Assembly (NCBI GenBank): GCA_964360635.1
Contig: CAYHXO010000016.1
Span: forward strand, 1-41,637
From: CALRGE01 sp964360635
GTDB lineage: Bacteria; Patescibacteriota; Gracilibacteria; UBA1369; 2-02-FULL-48-14
DNA length: 41,637 nt
Direction: 5' to 3'
Below are positions 32,607 through 39,730 of the stretch, piece after piece; within the stretch, counting starts at the first letter, position 1, and the number at the start of each line of letters is the position of its first letter. The position numbers were made by a program, and so were the translations under genes. Below the pieces are notes generated by a model. That model was not told where the DNA came from. It worked only from the letters and a program-made list of their open reading frames with translations, and did no database searches.

Positions 32607-32776
32607 GCAATTAACAGATCAAAATACCCAATTTGACTGGACAATTTTGAGGGTGAGTGTGGACTCGTATTCCGCCGAATTTTAATGCGAAAATCTCATG
32701 CATTCGGCTAAAACCCAACCTGTCACCTTGCCCACTCCACCTTATTATGCTATAATTAAGGGATTAAAATCCATCA
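32607..32776. other. intergenic region between the divergent HNH and PrsW genes
   Basis: 170 nt that hold the prsW promoter (below) and, on the other strand, the region upstream of the HNH -10 box. No gene or repeat was seen. Confidence 0.5.
32728..32756 (+). promoter_or_regulatory. promoter TTGCCC-N17-TATAAT of the PrsW-like gene
   Basis: TTGCCC (32728-32733), 17 nt, a perfect TATAAT (32751-32756), with TGC before the -10. It is followed by the small stem GGATT-AA-AATCC (32761-32772), which ends 4 nt before the ATG at 32777. Confidence 0.65.
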
Positions 32777-33640
32777 ATGAATCAAAATTTAAGCCTAATC
32801 CTGTCGATTCTCCTCGCAAGCATACCTGCGATGATCTGGTCTTATATCTTCTACAAGAAGGATGAAGTCTCAAAAAGAAAAGCACTTCAGACATTTATTT
32901 TAGGAATCGCTTCAGTTTTGCCAATTCTTCTTTATAAATTCAGCTGGAAATATATTCCACAAGTTAACATTTTCAACTACACATCTACGATGCAAACAGA
33001 CATTATCGGTCTTGCAAGCCTTACACTACCGCTTGGCTCTGTTTTAGCTTTTATGTTTGTTGGTGTGATTGAAGAATATATGAAACACATTGTTGTTGTG
33101 AAGGCTGATCGTGGTTACTTTCGAAATATTGACGATGCGATTGAATTTTCAATCATTGCCGCTTTGGGCTTCGCATTTCTTGAAAACATTCTTTATTTTT
33201 TCTATATTTGGCAGTATCAAGATACAGAAGTTGTTATGATATCCTTCGTTTTCAGATCAATTTTCTCAACTTTTGCACATATCTTATTCTCAGGAGTATA
33301 CGGATATTTTTACGGTCTAGCATATTTTGCTGATCCGGTTTGGGCTGAAGAACAGCGTAAAAAGCGGCATCCTATTATTGATTTTCTTTATACAACTTTT
33401 CATTTCAAAAAGAATAGAACATTCGCAAATGAAAAAATTAGTGAAGGTTTAATTTGCGCTGTAGCTTTGCACGCAATGTTCAATATTTTCCTGGAAATGG
33501 GAGTTACAGTTTTCATGGTCCCATTTTTGTTTTTTGGTTACACTTTTCTAGATCATCTTTTCAAGAAAAAAGAAAATCTTAAAAAATACGGCTATATTAC
33601 AGGTGAGTATGACAATGTATTGCCTGTAAAAGAAAGCTAG
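32777..33640 (+). CDS. prsW: PrsW-family intramembrane metalloprotease-like protein
   Basis: 287 residues with about eight membrane helices. The PrsW/Abi-like motifs are present: EEYMK (99-103), FAFLEN (132-137, Glu136), STFAHILFSGVYGYFYG (164-180, His168) and ALHAMFN near 235. In Bacillus subtilis PrsW cuts an anti-sigma factor; here the target is unknown and no sigma or anti-sigma gene is nearby. It has a strong promoter of its own. The 3' neighbour is a small unknown gene. Confidence 0.88.
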   Translation: MNQNLSLILSILLASIPAMIWSYIFYKKDEVSKRKALQTFILGIASVLPILLYKFSWKYIPQVNIFNYTSTMQTDIIGLASLTLPLGSVLAFMFVGVIEEYMKHIVVVKADRGYFRNIDDAIEFSIIAALGFAFLENILYFFYIWQYQDTEVVMISFVFRSIFSTFAHILFSGVYGYFYGLAYFADPVWAEEQRKKRHPIIDFLYTTFHFKKNRTFANEKISEGLICAVALHAMFNIFLEMGVTVFMVPFLFFGYTFLDHLFKKKENLKKYGYITGEYDNVLPVKES

Positions 33641-33666
33641 GCTAAAATCTGCGCTCGAAAACAATT

Positions 33667-33969
33667 ATGAATCTTTCTTTCCAAACAGACGGTCCGGTTT
33701 CAGGTAGTGACTTTGTGCATGTTGTTAGTAAGACAGTTGATATGAAGCACTGGGGAAAGCTTGGTATTACTATCGAAGGTGAAAAAGTGGATTTGAATGA
33801 GCCAAATGCATGGCAATATCTTAAAGAAAAACTTAGCTGTCTTGATAATGGGGGAGATATAAATATAGAAATTCCGGAGGAGATAAATGATATCAGCGCT
33901 TTATTGAGATGCAGAATTGCTGGAATATTAAGTACTTTCGATCGTTTGGTCGAAAAAATGAGGCTTTAA
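33667..33969 (+). CDS. small protein of unknown function
   Basis: 100 residues, mixed alpha/beta, acidic, with no recognised family, signal peptide or membrane segment. The segment WGKLGITIEGEKVDLNEP and the Leu-rich C-terminus suggest a compact fold. It lies 26 nt after prsW and is followed by a terminator-like stem before uvrA. Confidence 0.55.
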   Translation: MNLSFQTDGPVSGSDFVHVVSKTVDMKHWGKLGITIEGEKVDLNEPNAWQYLKEKLSCLDNGGDINIEIPEEINDISALLRCRIAGILSTFDRLVEKMRL

Positions 33970-34007
33970 CCCTTGTGCAAAGGCAAAAAACCTGCTAGGG
34001 TCTTTCT
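33969..34007 (+). terminator. weak terminator or leader stem before uvrA
   Basis: ACCCT (33969-33973) pairs with AGGGT (33997-34001), and inside GC and AGG pair with CCT and GC around CAAAAAA. CTTTCT follows. The interrupted stem and the broken T-tract make it weak. It could also be part of the uvrA leader. Confidence 0.4.
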
Positions 34008-34026
34008 ACCTAAAAAATTATACTTT

Positions 34027-36915
34027 ATGGCATTTGATAAAATTATTGTCAAGGGAGCGAAGATGCACAACTTGAAAAATATCGATGTGGAAATTCCACG
34101 CGACAAACTAACAGTTATCACAGGATTATCAGGATCAGGAAAATCAACTCTAGCATTTGATACAATCTACGCGGAAGGACAGAGAAGGTACGTCGAATCA
34201 CTTTCGACTTACGCACGTCAGTTTCTCCAGCTTATGGAAAAACCGGACGTAGAATCAATTGAAGGTCTTTCACCGGCAATTTCAATCGACCAAAAAACAG
34301 CACCAAGAAATCCTCGGTCAACAGTGGGAACAGTGACAGAAATTTATGATTATTTGAGACTTCTTTTTGCAAGGGTTGGTGTTCCACATTGTCCAAAATG
34401 TATGAAGCCGATTGTGAGACAAACCGGTAGCCAGATTATTGATCATGTTGCTGCAATGGAAGAAGGAAAAAAAATACTTTTACTCGCGCCGGTTGTACGA
34501 AGTAGAAAAGGGGAACATGAGAAAATTTTTGAAACAATTAAGCGTGACGGTTTCGTGCGTGTTCGAATTGATGGAGAAATTTTTTCTGTTTTAGAGCTAC
34601 CGGAACTTGATAAAAACAAAGCTCACAATATTGAAATTGTTGTTGACCGTTTGGTAGTTAAAAATTTACAAAAATTATATAAAGAACTTACGAGTGGTGA
34701 CAAAATTGAACTGCCAAATCCTGATCTTAGTCGACTTGCTGACTCGGTTGAAATGTCACTAAAACATGGTGAGGGAGTAATGATGGTTTTAGATAATGAC
34801 AATGGTGAGGTTCAAACTTTTTCTGAGCATTTTTCTTGTGAAGATCACCCTGAAATTTCATTGCCAGAACTTGAGCCAAGAAACTTTTCTTTCAATAGTC
34901 CGCATGGTGCATGTGAAACATGTCATGGGCTTGGAACAAAATTGGAAATTGATTCAGATTTAATTATTCCGAGCAAAAAGTTGAGTCTTTCTGAGGGAGC
35001 AATTATGCCCTGGTCTGCAACAACTTCACATCTTTCTTGGTACAATGGAATTTTGGAGGCGGTTGCAAAAAAACACGGTTTTTCAATGGATAAAGCGATT
35101 CAAGATTTGACAGAAAAACAGATGCAAATGATTTTATACGGAACTGGAGAAGAAAAATATTTAGTAAAAATGATGTCTGCGGAAACAGGCGCAAAAGGGG
35201 AGTTTCAAAGCAAATTTGAAGGTGTAATTCCTAATCTTGAAAGAAGATTTCTAGAAACCGATTCGGATTATGTTAGGAAAAAAATCGAGCAATTTATGCG
35301 AATTTTAATGTGTCCTGCTTGTGAAGGAAAACGTTTGAGACCTGAAATGCTTTCAGTAAAAATTGATGGAAATTCTATTGTTGATATTACTCAGTTTTCA
35401 ATTCATGAATGCTTTGAATTCTTCAACAAGTTATTTCTTTCTGAGATGCAAAAAGTTATTGCAACTCCAATCATGCGAGAAATAAATTCCCGTCTGAAAT
35501 TTTTAGATAATGTGGGTGTTTCTTACTTAACTCTCGATCGTGCTGCGAACACACTCTCAGGTGGTGAGGCACAGCGAATTAGGCTTGCAACTCAGATTGG
35601 TTCTCACCTTGTGGGAGTGCTTTATGTTTTAGATGAGCCATCAATCGGTCTTCACCAAAATGATAACGAAAAATTGATTCAAACAATGACAACTCTTCGT
35701 GATATCGGTAACACAGTTATTGTTGTTGAACACGACGTTGATACAATGCTTGCCGCGGATTATATTTTGGATATTGGTCCGGGAGCGGGAAAACACGGCG
35801 GATATGTTGTTGCAGCCGGAACTCCAAAGGAAGTAATGGCGAATAAAAATTCAGTTACCGGTCAATATCTTTCCGGAAAAAAGTGTATCGCCGTTCCTAA
35901 AAATCGAAGGAAAGGAAATGGTAAATTCTTAGAAATTCTTGGTGCGACCGAACATAATTTAAAAGATGTTGATGCACAATTTCCACTTGGAATGCTAATT
36001 TGTGTGACAGGTGTTTCCGGTTCAGGAAAATCAACTTTGATAAATGATATTTTAGTAAAAAAAGTTTCCGCAACAATTAATAGAAGTAAGGTTATTGCAG
36101 GTGCACATCGCGATATTCGAGGAATCGAACATCTAGATAAATTGATAAATATCGATCAGTCTCCAATCGGGCGAACACCTCGTTCAAACCCAGCGACATA
36201 CACAGGAGTTTTCACAGAAATTCGTGATCTTTTTTCACAAACTTCAGAGGCTCGACTTCGTGGTTATAAGCCTGGTCGTTTCTCATTTAACGTGAAAGGT
36301 GGGCGATGTGAAGTTTGTCAGGGTGACGGTCTCAAAAAGATCGAAATGCATTTCTTGCCAGATGTTTATGTTCCTTGTGAGGTTTGTAAGGGTATGCGTT
36401 ATAACCGTGAGGCTCTCGAAATTACTTATCGTGGTAAAAACATTGCAAACGTTTTGGATATGACAGTCGACGAAGCACTTGAATTCTTTGACGCAATTCC
36501 CTCAATTAAAGTGAAAATGGCAACTCTCGCAAAAGTCGGTCTTGGGTACTTACATATAGGTCAATCCGCGACAACTCTTTCAGGAGGTGAGGCTCAGCGT
36601 ATCAAACTTGCAACCGAGCTTTCAAAGCGTTCTACAGGAAAAACTCTCTATATTTTGGATGAGCCAACCACGGGTCTACACTTTGATGACGTTAGCAAAC
36701 TTATTGAAGTTCTACAGGAACTTGTTGAGATGGGTAATTCAGTTCTTGTTATTGAGCACAACCTTGATGTAATAAAATCTTCAGATCATATCATTGATAT
36801 CGGTCCTGACGGTGGAAATGCCGGCGGAACAATTGTTGCAATAGGCACACCTGAAGAAGTTGCTATGTCAAAAAAATCTTATACTGGGATTTGGCTGAAG
36901 AAGATGGGGATTTAA
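34027..36915 (+). CDS. uvrA: excinuclease ABC subunit A
   Basis: 962 residues from the ATG at 34027, the usual UvrA start (MAFDKIIVKGAKMHNLKNID). The longer GTG frame would run through the stem upstream. It has two ABC ATPase halves: Walker A GLSGSGKST (33-41), and a second GVSGSGKST near 680. Each half has a LSGGEAQRI signature, and there are zinc-binding Cys pairs (Cys122/Cys125; CETC; CPAC; and CEVC twice). It finds damaged DNA with UvrB in nucleotide excision repair. No uvrB or uvrC is in the window. Its stop overlaps the mazF stop by 4 nt. Confidence 0.98.
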   Translation: MAFDKIIVKGAKMHNLKNIDVEIPRDKLTVITGLSGSGKSTLAFDTIYAEGQRRYVESLSTYARQFLQLMEKPDVESIEGLSPAISIDQKTAPRNPRSTVGTVTEIYDYLRLLFARVGVPHCPKCMKPIVRQTGSQIIDHVAAMEEGKKILLLAPVVRSRKGEHEKIFETIKRDGFVRVRIDGEIFSVLELPELDKNKAHNIEIVVDRLVVKNLQKLYKELTSGDKIELPNPDLSRLADSVEMSLKHGEGVMMVLDNDNGEVQTFSEHFSCEDHPEISLPELEPRNFSFNSPHGACETCHGLGTKLEIDSDLIIPSKKLSLSEGAIMPWSATTSHLSWYNGILEAVAKKHGFSMDKAIQDLTEKQMQMILYGTGEEKYLVKMMSAETGAKGEFQSKFEGVIPNLERRFLETDSDYVRKKIEQFMRILMCPACEGKRLRPEMLSVKIDGNSIVDITQFSIHECFEFFNKLFLSEMQKVIATPIMREINSRLKFLDNVGVSYLTLDRAANTLSGGEAQRIRLATQIGSHLVGVLYVLDEPSIGLHQNDNEKLIQTMTTLRDIGNTVIVVEHDVDTMLAADYILDIGPGAGKHGGYVVAAGTPKEVMANKNSVTGQYLSGKKCIAVPKNRRKGNGKFLEILGATEHNLKDVDAQFPLGMLICVTGVSGSGKSTLINDILVKKVSATINRSKVIAGAHRDIRGIEHLDKLINIDQSPIGRTPRSNPATYTGVFTEIRDLFSQTSEARLRGYKPGRFSFNVKGGRCEVCQGDGLKKIEMHFLPDVYVPCEVCKGMRYNREALEITYRGKNIANVLDMTVDEALEFFDAIPSIKVKMATLAKVGLGYLHIGQSATTLSGGEAQRIKLATELSKRSTGKTLYILDEPTTGLHFDDVSKLIEVLQELVEMGNSVLVIEHNLDVIKSSDHIIDIGPDGGNAGGTIVAIGTPEEVAMSKKSYTGIWLKKMGI

Positions 36916-37259
36916 AGCTCCTCCTTTATAAGATTGACTAAGTATGCCTGAACTTTCTTCACTAGAATTGAATCTGCTTTTTCAATAAAACGAAGTTTTC
37001 TTGAGCCGAAATCAATACTTCTAATTTGATCAACCAAAATACTACCGCGAATATTACCAGAATCTATCGGTAACTCAAAAATATAACCTTTCTGTTTTGA
37101 TGTGATAGGGCATAGCAGTATTAGCCCTGATATTTGATTATATTTATTTGGGCTAAGTACTAATGCTGGTCTGTCTCCGGCTTGTTCATGACCTGATTGC
37201 GGGCTAAAGTTCATCCAAACAATGTCCCCTCTATCCGGAATGTAATTTATTTTTACCAT
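36912..37259 (-). CDS. mazF: MazF/PemK-family mRNA interferase toxin
   Basis: 115 residues, the usual size. The MazF start (RGDIVWMNFSPQSGHEQ) is followed by GDRPALVLS with the conserved Arg30, then PITS (Thr53 region) and SILVDQIRSID near 75. It would cut mRNA at specific sites when free. It overlaps mazE by 7 nt, with the antitoxin upstream, the normal arrangement. Confidence 0.93.
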   Translation of the reverse strand: MVKINYIPDRGDIVWMNFSPQSGHEQAGDRPALVLSPNKYNQISGLILLCPITSKQKGYIFELPIDSGNIRGSILVDQIRSIDFGSRKLRFIEKADSILVKKVQAYLVNLIKEEL

Positions 37260-37495
37260 ACTTCTTTTCCTTGTGGTTTATCTGTCCAATATTCAGGATG
37301 CCTCGTAGATTTATCTGCCATTTCAAGTAAGTCTTTAAGAGATGGAATTTTCTCAATAGGTTCTAGTAAAATTGTACCGTCAGATTGAAGTGTGAGTGCC
37401 AATTCTGAGCCTTCCTCTAATCCCGCTTCACTAATTATACCTTTTGGTAAACGGACTCCGTAACTATTGCCCCAGCTGGAAATTTTTGTTGTCAT
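37253..37495 (-). CDS. mazE: MazE-family antitoxin
   Basis: 80 residues. The swapped-hairpin AbrB/MazE DNA-binding domain is at the N-terminus (WGNSYGVRLPKG, 8-19), followed by an acidic tail (about 45-80) that would wrap the toxin. The pair is preceded by a promoter with an inverted repeat over its -10, as expected for autorepression. Confidence 0.92.
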   Translation of the reverse strand: MTTKISSWGNSYGVRLPKGIISEAGLEEGSELALTLQSDGTILLEPIEKIPSLKDLLEMADKSTRHPEYWTDKPQGKEVW

Positions 37496-37507
37496 ATAAA
37501 ATTTAAA

Positions 37508-37546
37508 TGTATATACAAAGTATACACTATGCTAAAAATATATCAA
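37508..37546 (-). promoter_or_regulatory. mazEF promoter with operator over the -10 box
   Basis: On the minus strand TTGATA (37546-37541) and TATACT (37524-37519) are 16 nt apart. The inverted repeat TGTATA (37508-37513) / TATACA (37521-37526) covers the -10 box and the expected transcription start, a good site for the MazE dimer. Confidence 0.6.
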
Positions 37547-37672
37547 GTATATCCACTATCCTAACAGATCAAAAACCTGTTGTCAGAGCTTGGACAACAG
37601 CGGAAAATTCTAGCGATTTGACTAAAATATATAACGTTTTAAACGAAGGCTTCGAATCCTCTATTCACCTTA

Positions 37673-38131
37673 TTATTTCTTCTGACTTGCTAATATCATT
37701 TTCCAATCCTCATCACTAATCTCACGCCACCTCATATTCTTATTAGAATGATTTAAGAATTGAGTTAGCGAACGAATAAATGTTCGATCTTCACCATGAA
37801 ATCCCTGTAAACTTGCATCAGAAGGCGCAACATTTCCGTTCTGGACTGTATAAAATGGTGTAGTAAAGCCATCTATTTGTATAAGAAGTAAATTTTTATT
37901 CCGATACATTTCAATTGTTCCGACATCTTTGCCATTTAACATGAGTTCACCTTTAGGCACTTGTATTGAATCTATTTTTATTCCAAAACTTGATTTTTCA
38001 TCATTAACTATAGAATCAACTGCATCTTTACTATCAGATTGAATTTTTAAAATATCTGCAATTGCTCTTAACTCCTCTGGGCTTGCAGAGTCTATACGTT
38101 CTTTTAATAATTTTTTATCGATATTTCCCAT
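37673..38131 (-). CDS. protein of unknown function
   Basis: 152 residues with no recognised family. The N-terminal 60 residues are helical (DKKLLKERIDSASPEELRAI). Then comes a short beta-rich part (GELMLNGKDVGTIEMYRNKN) and a C-terminus with FIRSLTQFLNHSNKNMRW. It might be a small adaptor of a toxin-antitoxin or stress system, but only because it lies beside mazEF. A hairpin (AGAGTT-TTAAT-AACTCT, 38132-38148) lies directly upstream of its start. Confidence 0.55.
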   Translation of the reverse strand: MGNIDKKLLKERIDSASPEELRAIADILKIQSDSKDAVDSIVNDEKSSFGIKIDSIQVPKGELMLNGKDVGTIEMYRNKNLLLIQIDGFTTPFYTVQNGNVAPSDASLQGFHGEDRTFIRSLTQFLNHSNKNMRWREISDEDWKMILASQKK

Positions 38132-38148
38132 AGAGTTTTAATAACTCT

Positions 38149-38340
38149 AATATAATACCATATTTAATAGGATTTAGCAAACATCTATATATATAAGTTT
38201 AATAAAACTCACTAGAATATAATAAAGTTTAACAAAACATAAAATACACTCATAAAACAAAACTAAAACTACTACAATTAAACCTATTAACTAAAACATC
38301 ATAAAACGTTTGCTAAATTAAAAAGACCAGACTAAAGTAT
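38149..38340. repeat. AT-rich, G-poor region with an 11-bp inverted repeat
   Basis: Roughly 190 nt with very few G's on the plus strand. ATTTAGCAAAC (38172-38182) is repeated inverted as GTTTGCTAAAT (38308-38318). A second inverted pair, TTAATAGG (38164-38171) and CCTATTAA (38283-38290), lies in a shuffled order. Between them are many AAAAC(T/A) steps. No gene is visible. It precedes the excisionase-like gene. Confidence 0.55.
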
Positions 38341-38373
38341 AGAAAACTTAAACAAGATTAAGTGGATATAAAG

Positions 38374-38541
38374 ATGCGGCTCCTCACGCCGGAACAAGTC
38401 GCGGAGAATCTGCAGCTTCACCACCTCACGGTGTTAAAGTTCATTAAAAATAAAAAACTAAAAAGCATCAAAATCGGAAGGGTCTACCGCATTAGAGAAG
38501 GTGACCTCTCAGATTTTCTCTCGGACAACGAAACGAATTGA
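38374..38541 (+). CDS. small excisionase/MerR-like HTH DNA-binding protein
   Basis: 55 residues. The whole protein is one winged-helix domain of the excisionase type (HTH_17): LLTPEQVAENLQLHHLTVLK, then LKSIKIGRVYRIREGDLSDFL. It is the typical plan of phage or element excisionases and of small regulators in CPR genomes. Its codons are richer in G and C at the 5' end than those around. It was found by reading the plus strand in the gap after the unknown gene. It lies directly downstream of the AT-rich inverted repeats, which could be its binding sites. No integrase is in the window. Confidence 0.75.
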   Translation: MRLLTPEQVAENLQLHHLTVLKFIKNKKLKSIKIGRVYRIREGDLSDFLSDNETN

Positions 38542-38564
38542 TTTCCACCATTCACTCCAACCAC

Positions 38565-38735
38565 ATGCTCATAAATTGTTTCTCCTGCGGCAAGCTTATC
38601 TCACTGAAAAAAGAACTGTGTCCATATTGTATGGTCGAGCTCCAGGAATCAAGAAACAGCGTTGAAGTAGAATTGAAAGTTAAAAACAAATTCGGCAAAG
38701 CAAAACACACATTCTTCTCTTTGCTATCTAGATAA
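38565..38735 (+). CDS. small zinc-ribbon protein
   Basis: 56 residues from the ATG at 38565; a TTG at 38538 would add nine residues and overlap the excisionase-like stop. Two CxxC pairs (INCFSCGK and ELCPYCMVE) form a zinc ribbon. A basic C-terminus follows (KVKNKFGKAKH). It may bind nucleic acid or protein. It is almost joined to the HTH gene, and ends 2 nt before the stop of the convergent secreted protein. Confidence 0.65.
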   Translation: MLINCFSCGKLISLKKELCPYCMVELQESRNSVEVELKVKNKFGKAKHTFFSLLSR

Positions 38736-38737
38736 TA

Positions 38738-39730
38738 TTACTTGCACTGTTTCTCCTTAACTTGGTCCACTTTTTTCTTAATGTCTTTGAATTCGACATT
38801 ATTACTCTCAGTAATAATCTTATTCAAATCTTGAATCACAGTTTGAAAATTTGAAGAAACTTTTGCGCCTCCTTCCGCGTAGAGAACTCGATATTTTGCC
38901 AGACGGACAGCATTTTCAATCTCAGCATCATATACTTCACTGCTTTCACCAAGTGACTTAAGTACACCGTCAAAAGTAGCACCAACAACATCAGTTACAG
39001 TTTGCTCCGGAGTTATTGAAGTTTTGAAATCTTCAGCAAATTTCTCCATATATTCAATAATATTTTTGCTTATATTCTCTGTAAATGAATTGTTATTTTT
39101 TGGTGGAACAAACTCAACTGGCTCCGGTTTAATTTTAATACTTTTCATTTTATCGATAAAATCGTTCCAGGTTGTTGTTAGTTCTGCCCATGGGCCTTCA
39201 TCACAATGTGCATATTTAATTATTGAATCATCATATTTCTCTTTCCACTCAGCATAATATGCTTCAAAATTTTCTTTTGTTGTTCGGTTTTCTTGAACAA
39301 CAAAAATTTCTTTCATTTTACCCTCAAGTAGATCAAGTTTTCTTGATTTTTCAGATTTAATTTTCTCAACTTCCGCATCTCCAATCACATCAGAAGGAAT
39401 TTTTTGAATATTACGAATGAAATATTGCTCCATCAAAAGTTTTGTATAAGTTTTTGAATACTCGCTCGTGTCTTGGCAATTTTGTGCAGCTGTTTTGAAT
39501 GTATCTCGCAATGTTTCCAACTGGTCATTGATTGCAATTAAATCATTTACTTGGCAGTAAGTTCTAGTGAAATCTTTAAAAATTTCACCGCGACTTTTTT
39601 CCGACACGGCTGTACCTATATAACTATAATATATATCTATACATCCAAATATATCGCCCTCGGCTGCATTCACTTTAATTGGAATAAATATTCCAATAAG
39701 AAAAGCCGAAATGATAATCATTTTTTTCAT
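38738..39730 (-). CDS. secreted protein with Cys-Lys C-terminus
   Basis: 330 residues from the ATG at 39730, which overlaps the previous stop as ATGA. A TTG two codons upstream is less likely. A signal peptide (MIIISAFLIGIFIPIKVNAAEG, shortened: FLIGIFIPIKVNA then AEG) is followed by a helical, cysteine-containing mature protein (YCQVND, NCQDT, AHCDEG). The C-terminus is KEKQCK. No family is recognised. It is the last gene of a minus-strand operon with two more proteins that end in Cys-Lys or Cys-Glu. Confidence 0.7.
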   Translation of the reverse strand: MKKMIIISAFLIGIFIPIKVNAAEGDIFGCIDIYYSYIGTAVSEKSRGEIFKDFTRTYCQVNDLIAINDQLETLRDTFKTAAQNCQDTSEYSKTYTKLLMEQYFIRNIQKIPSDVIGDAEVEKIKSEKSRKLDLLEGKMKEIFVVQENRTTKENFEAYYAEWKEKYDDSIIKYAHCDEGPWAELTTTWNDFIDKMKSIKIKPEPVEFVPPKNNNSFTENISKNIIEYMEKFAEDFKTSITPEQTVTDVVGATFDGVLKSLGESSEVYDAEIENAVRLAKYRVLYAEGGAKVSSNFQTVIQDLNKIITESNNVEFKDIKKKVDQVKEKQCK

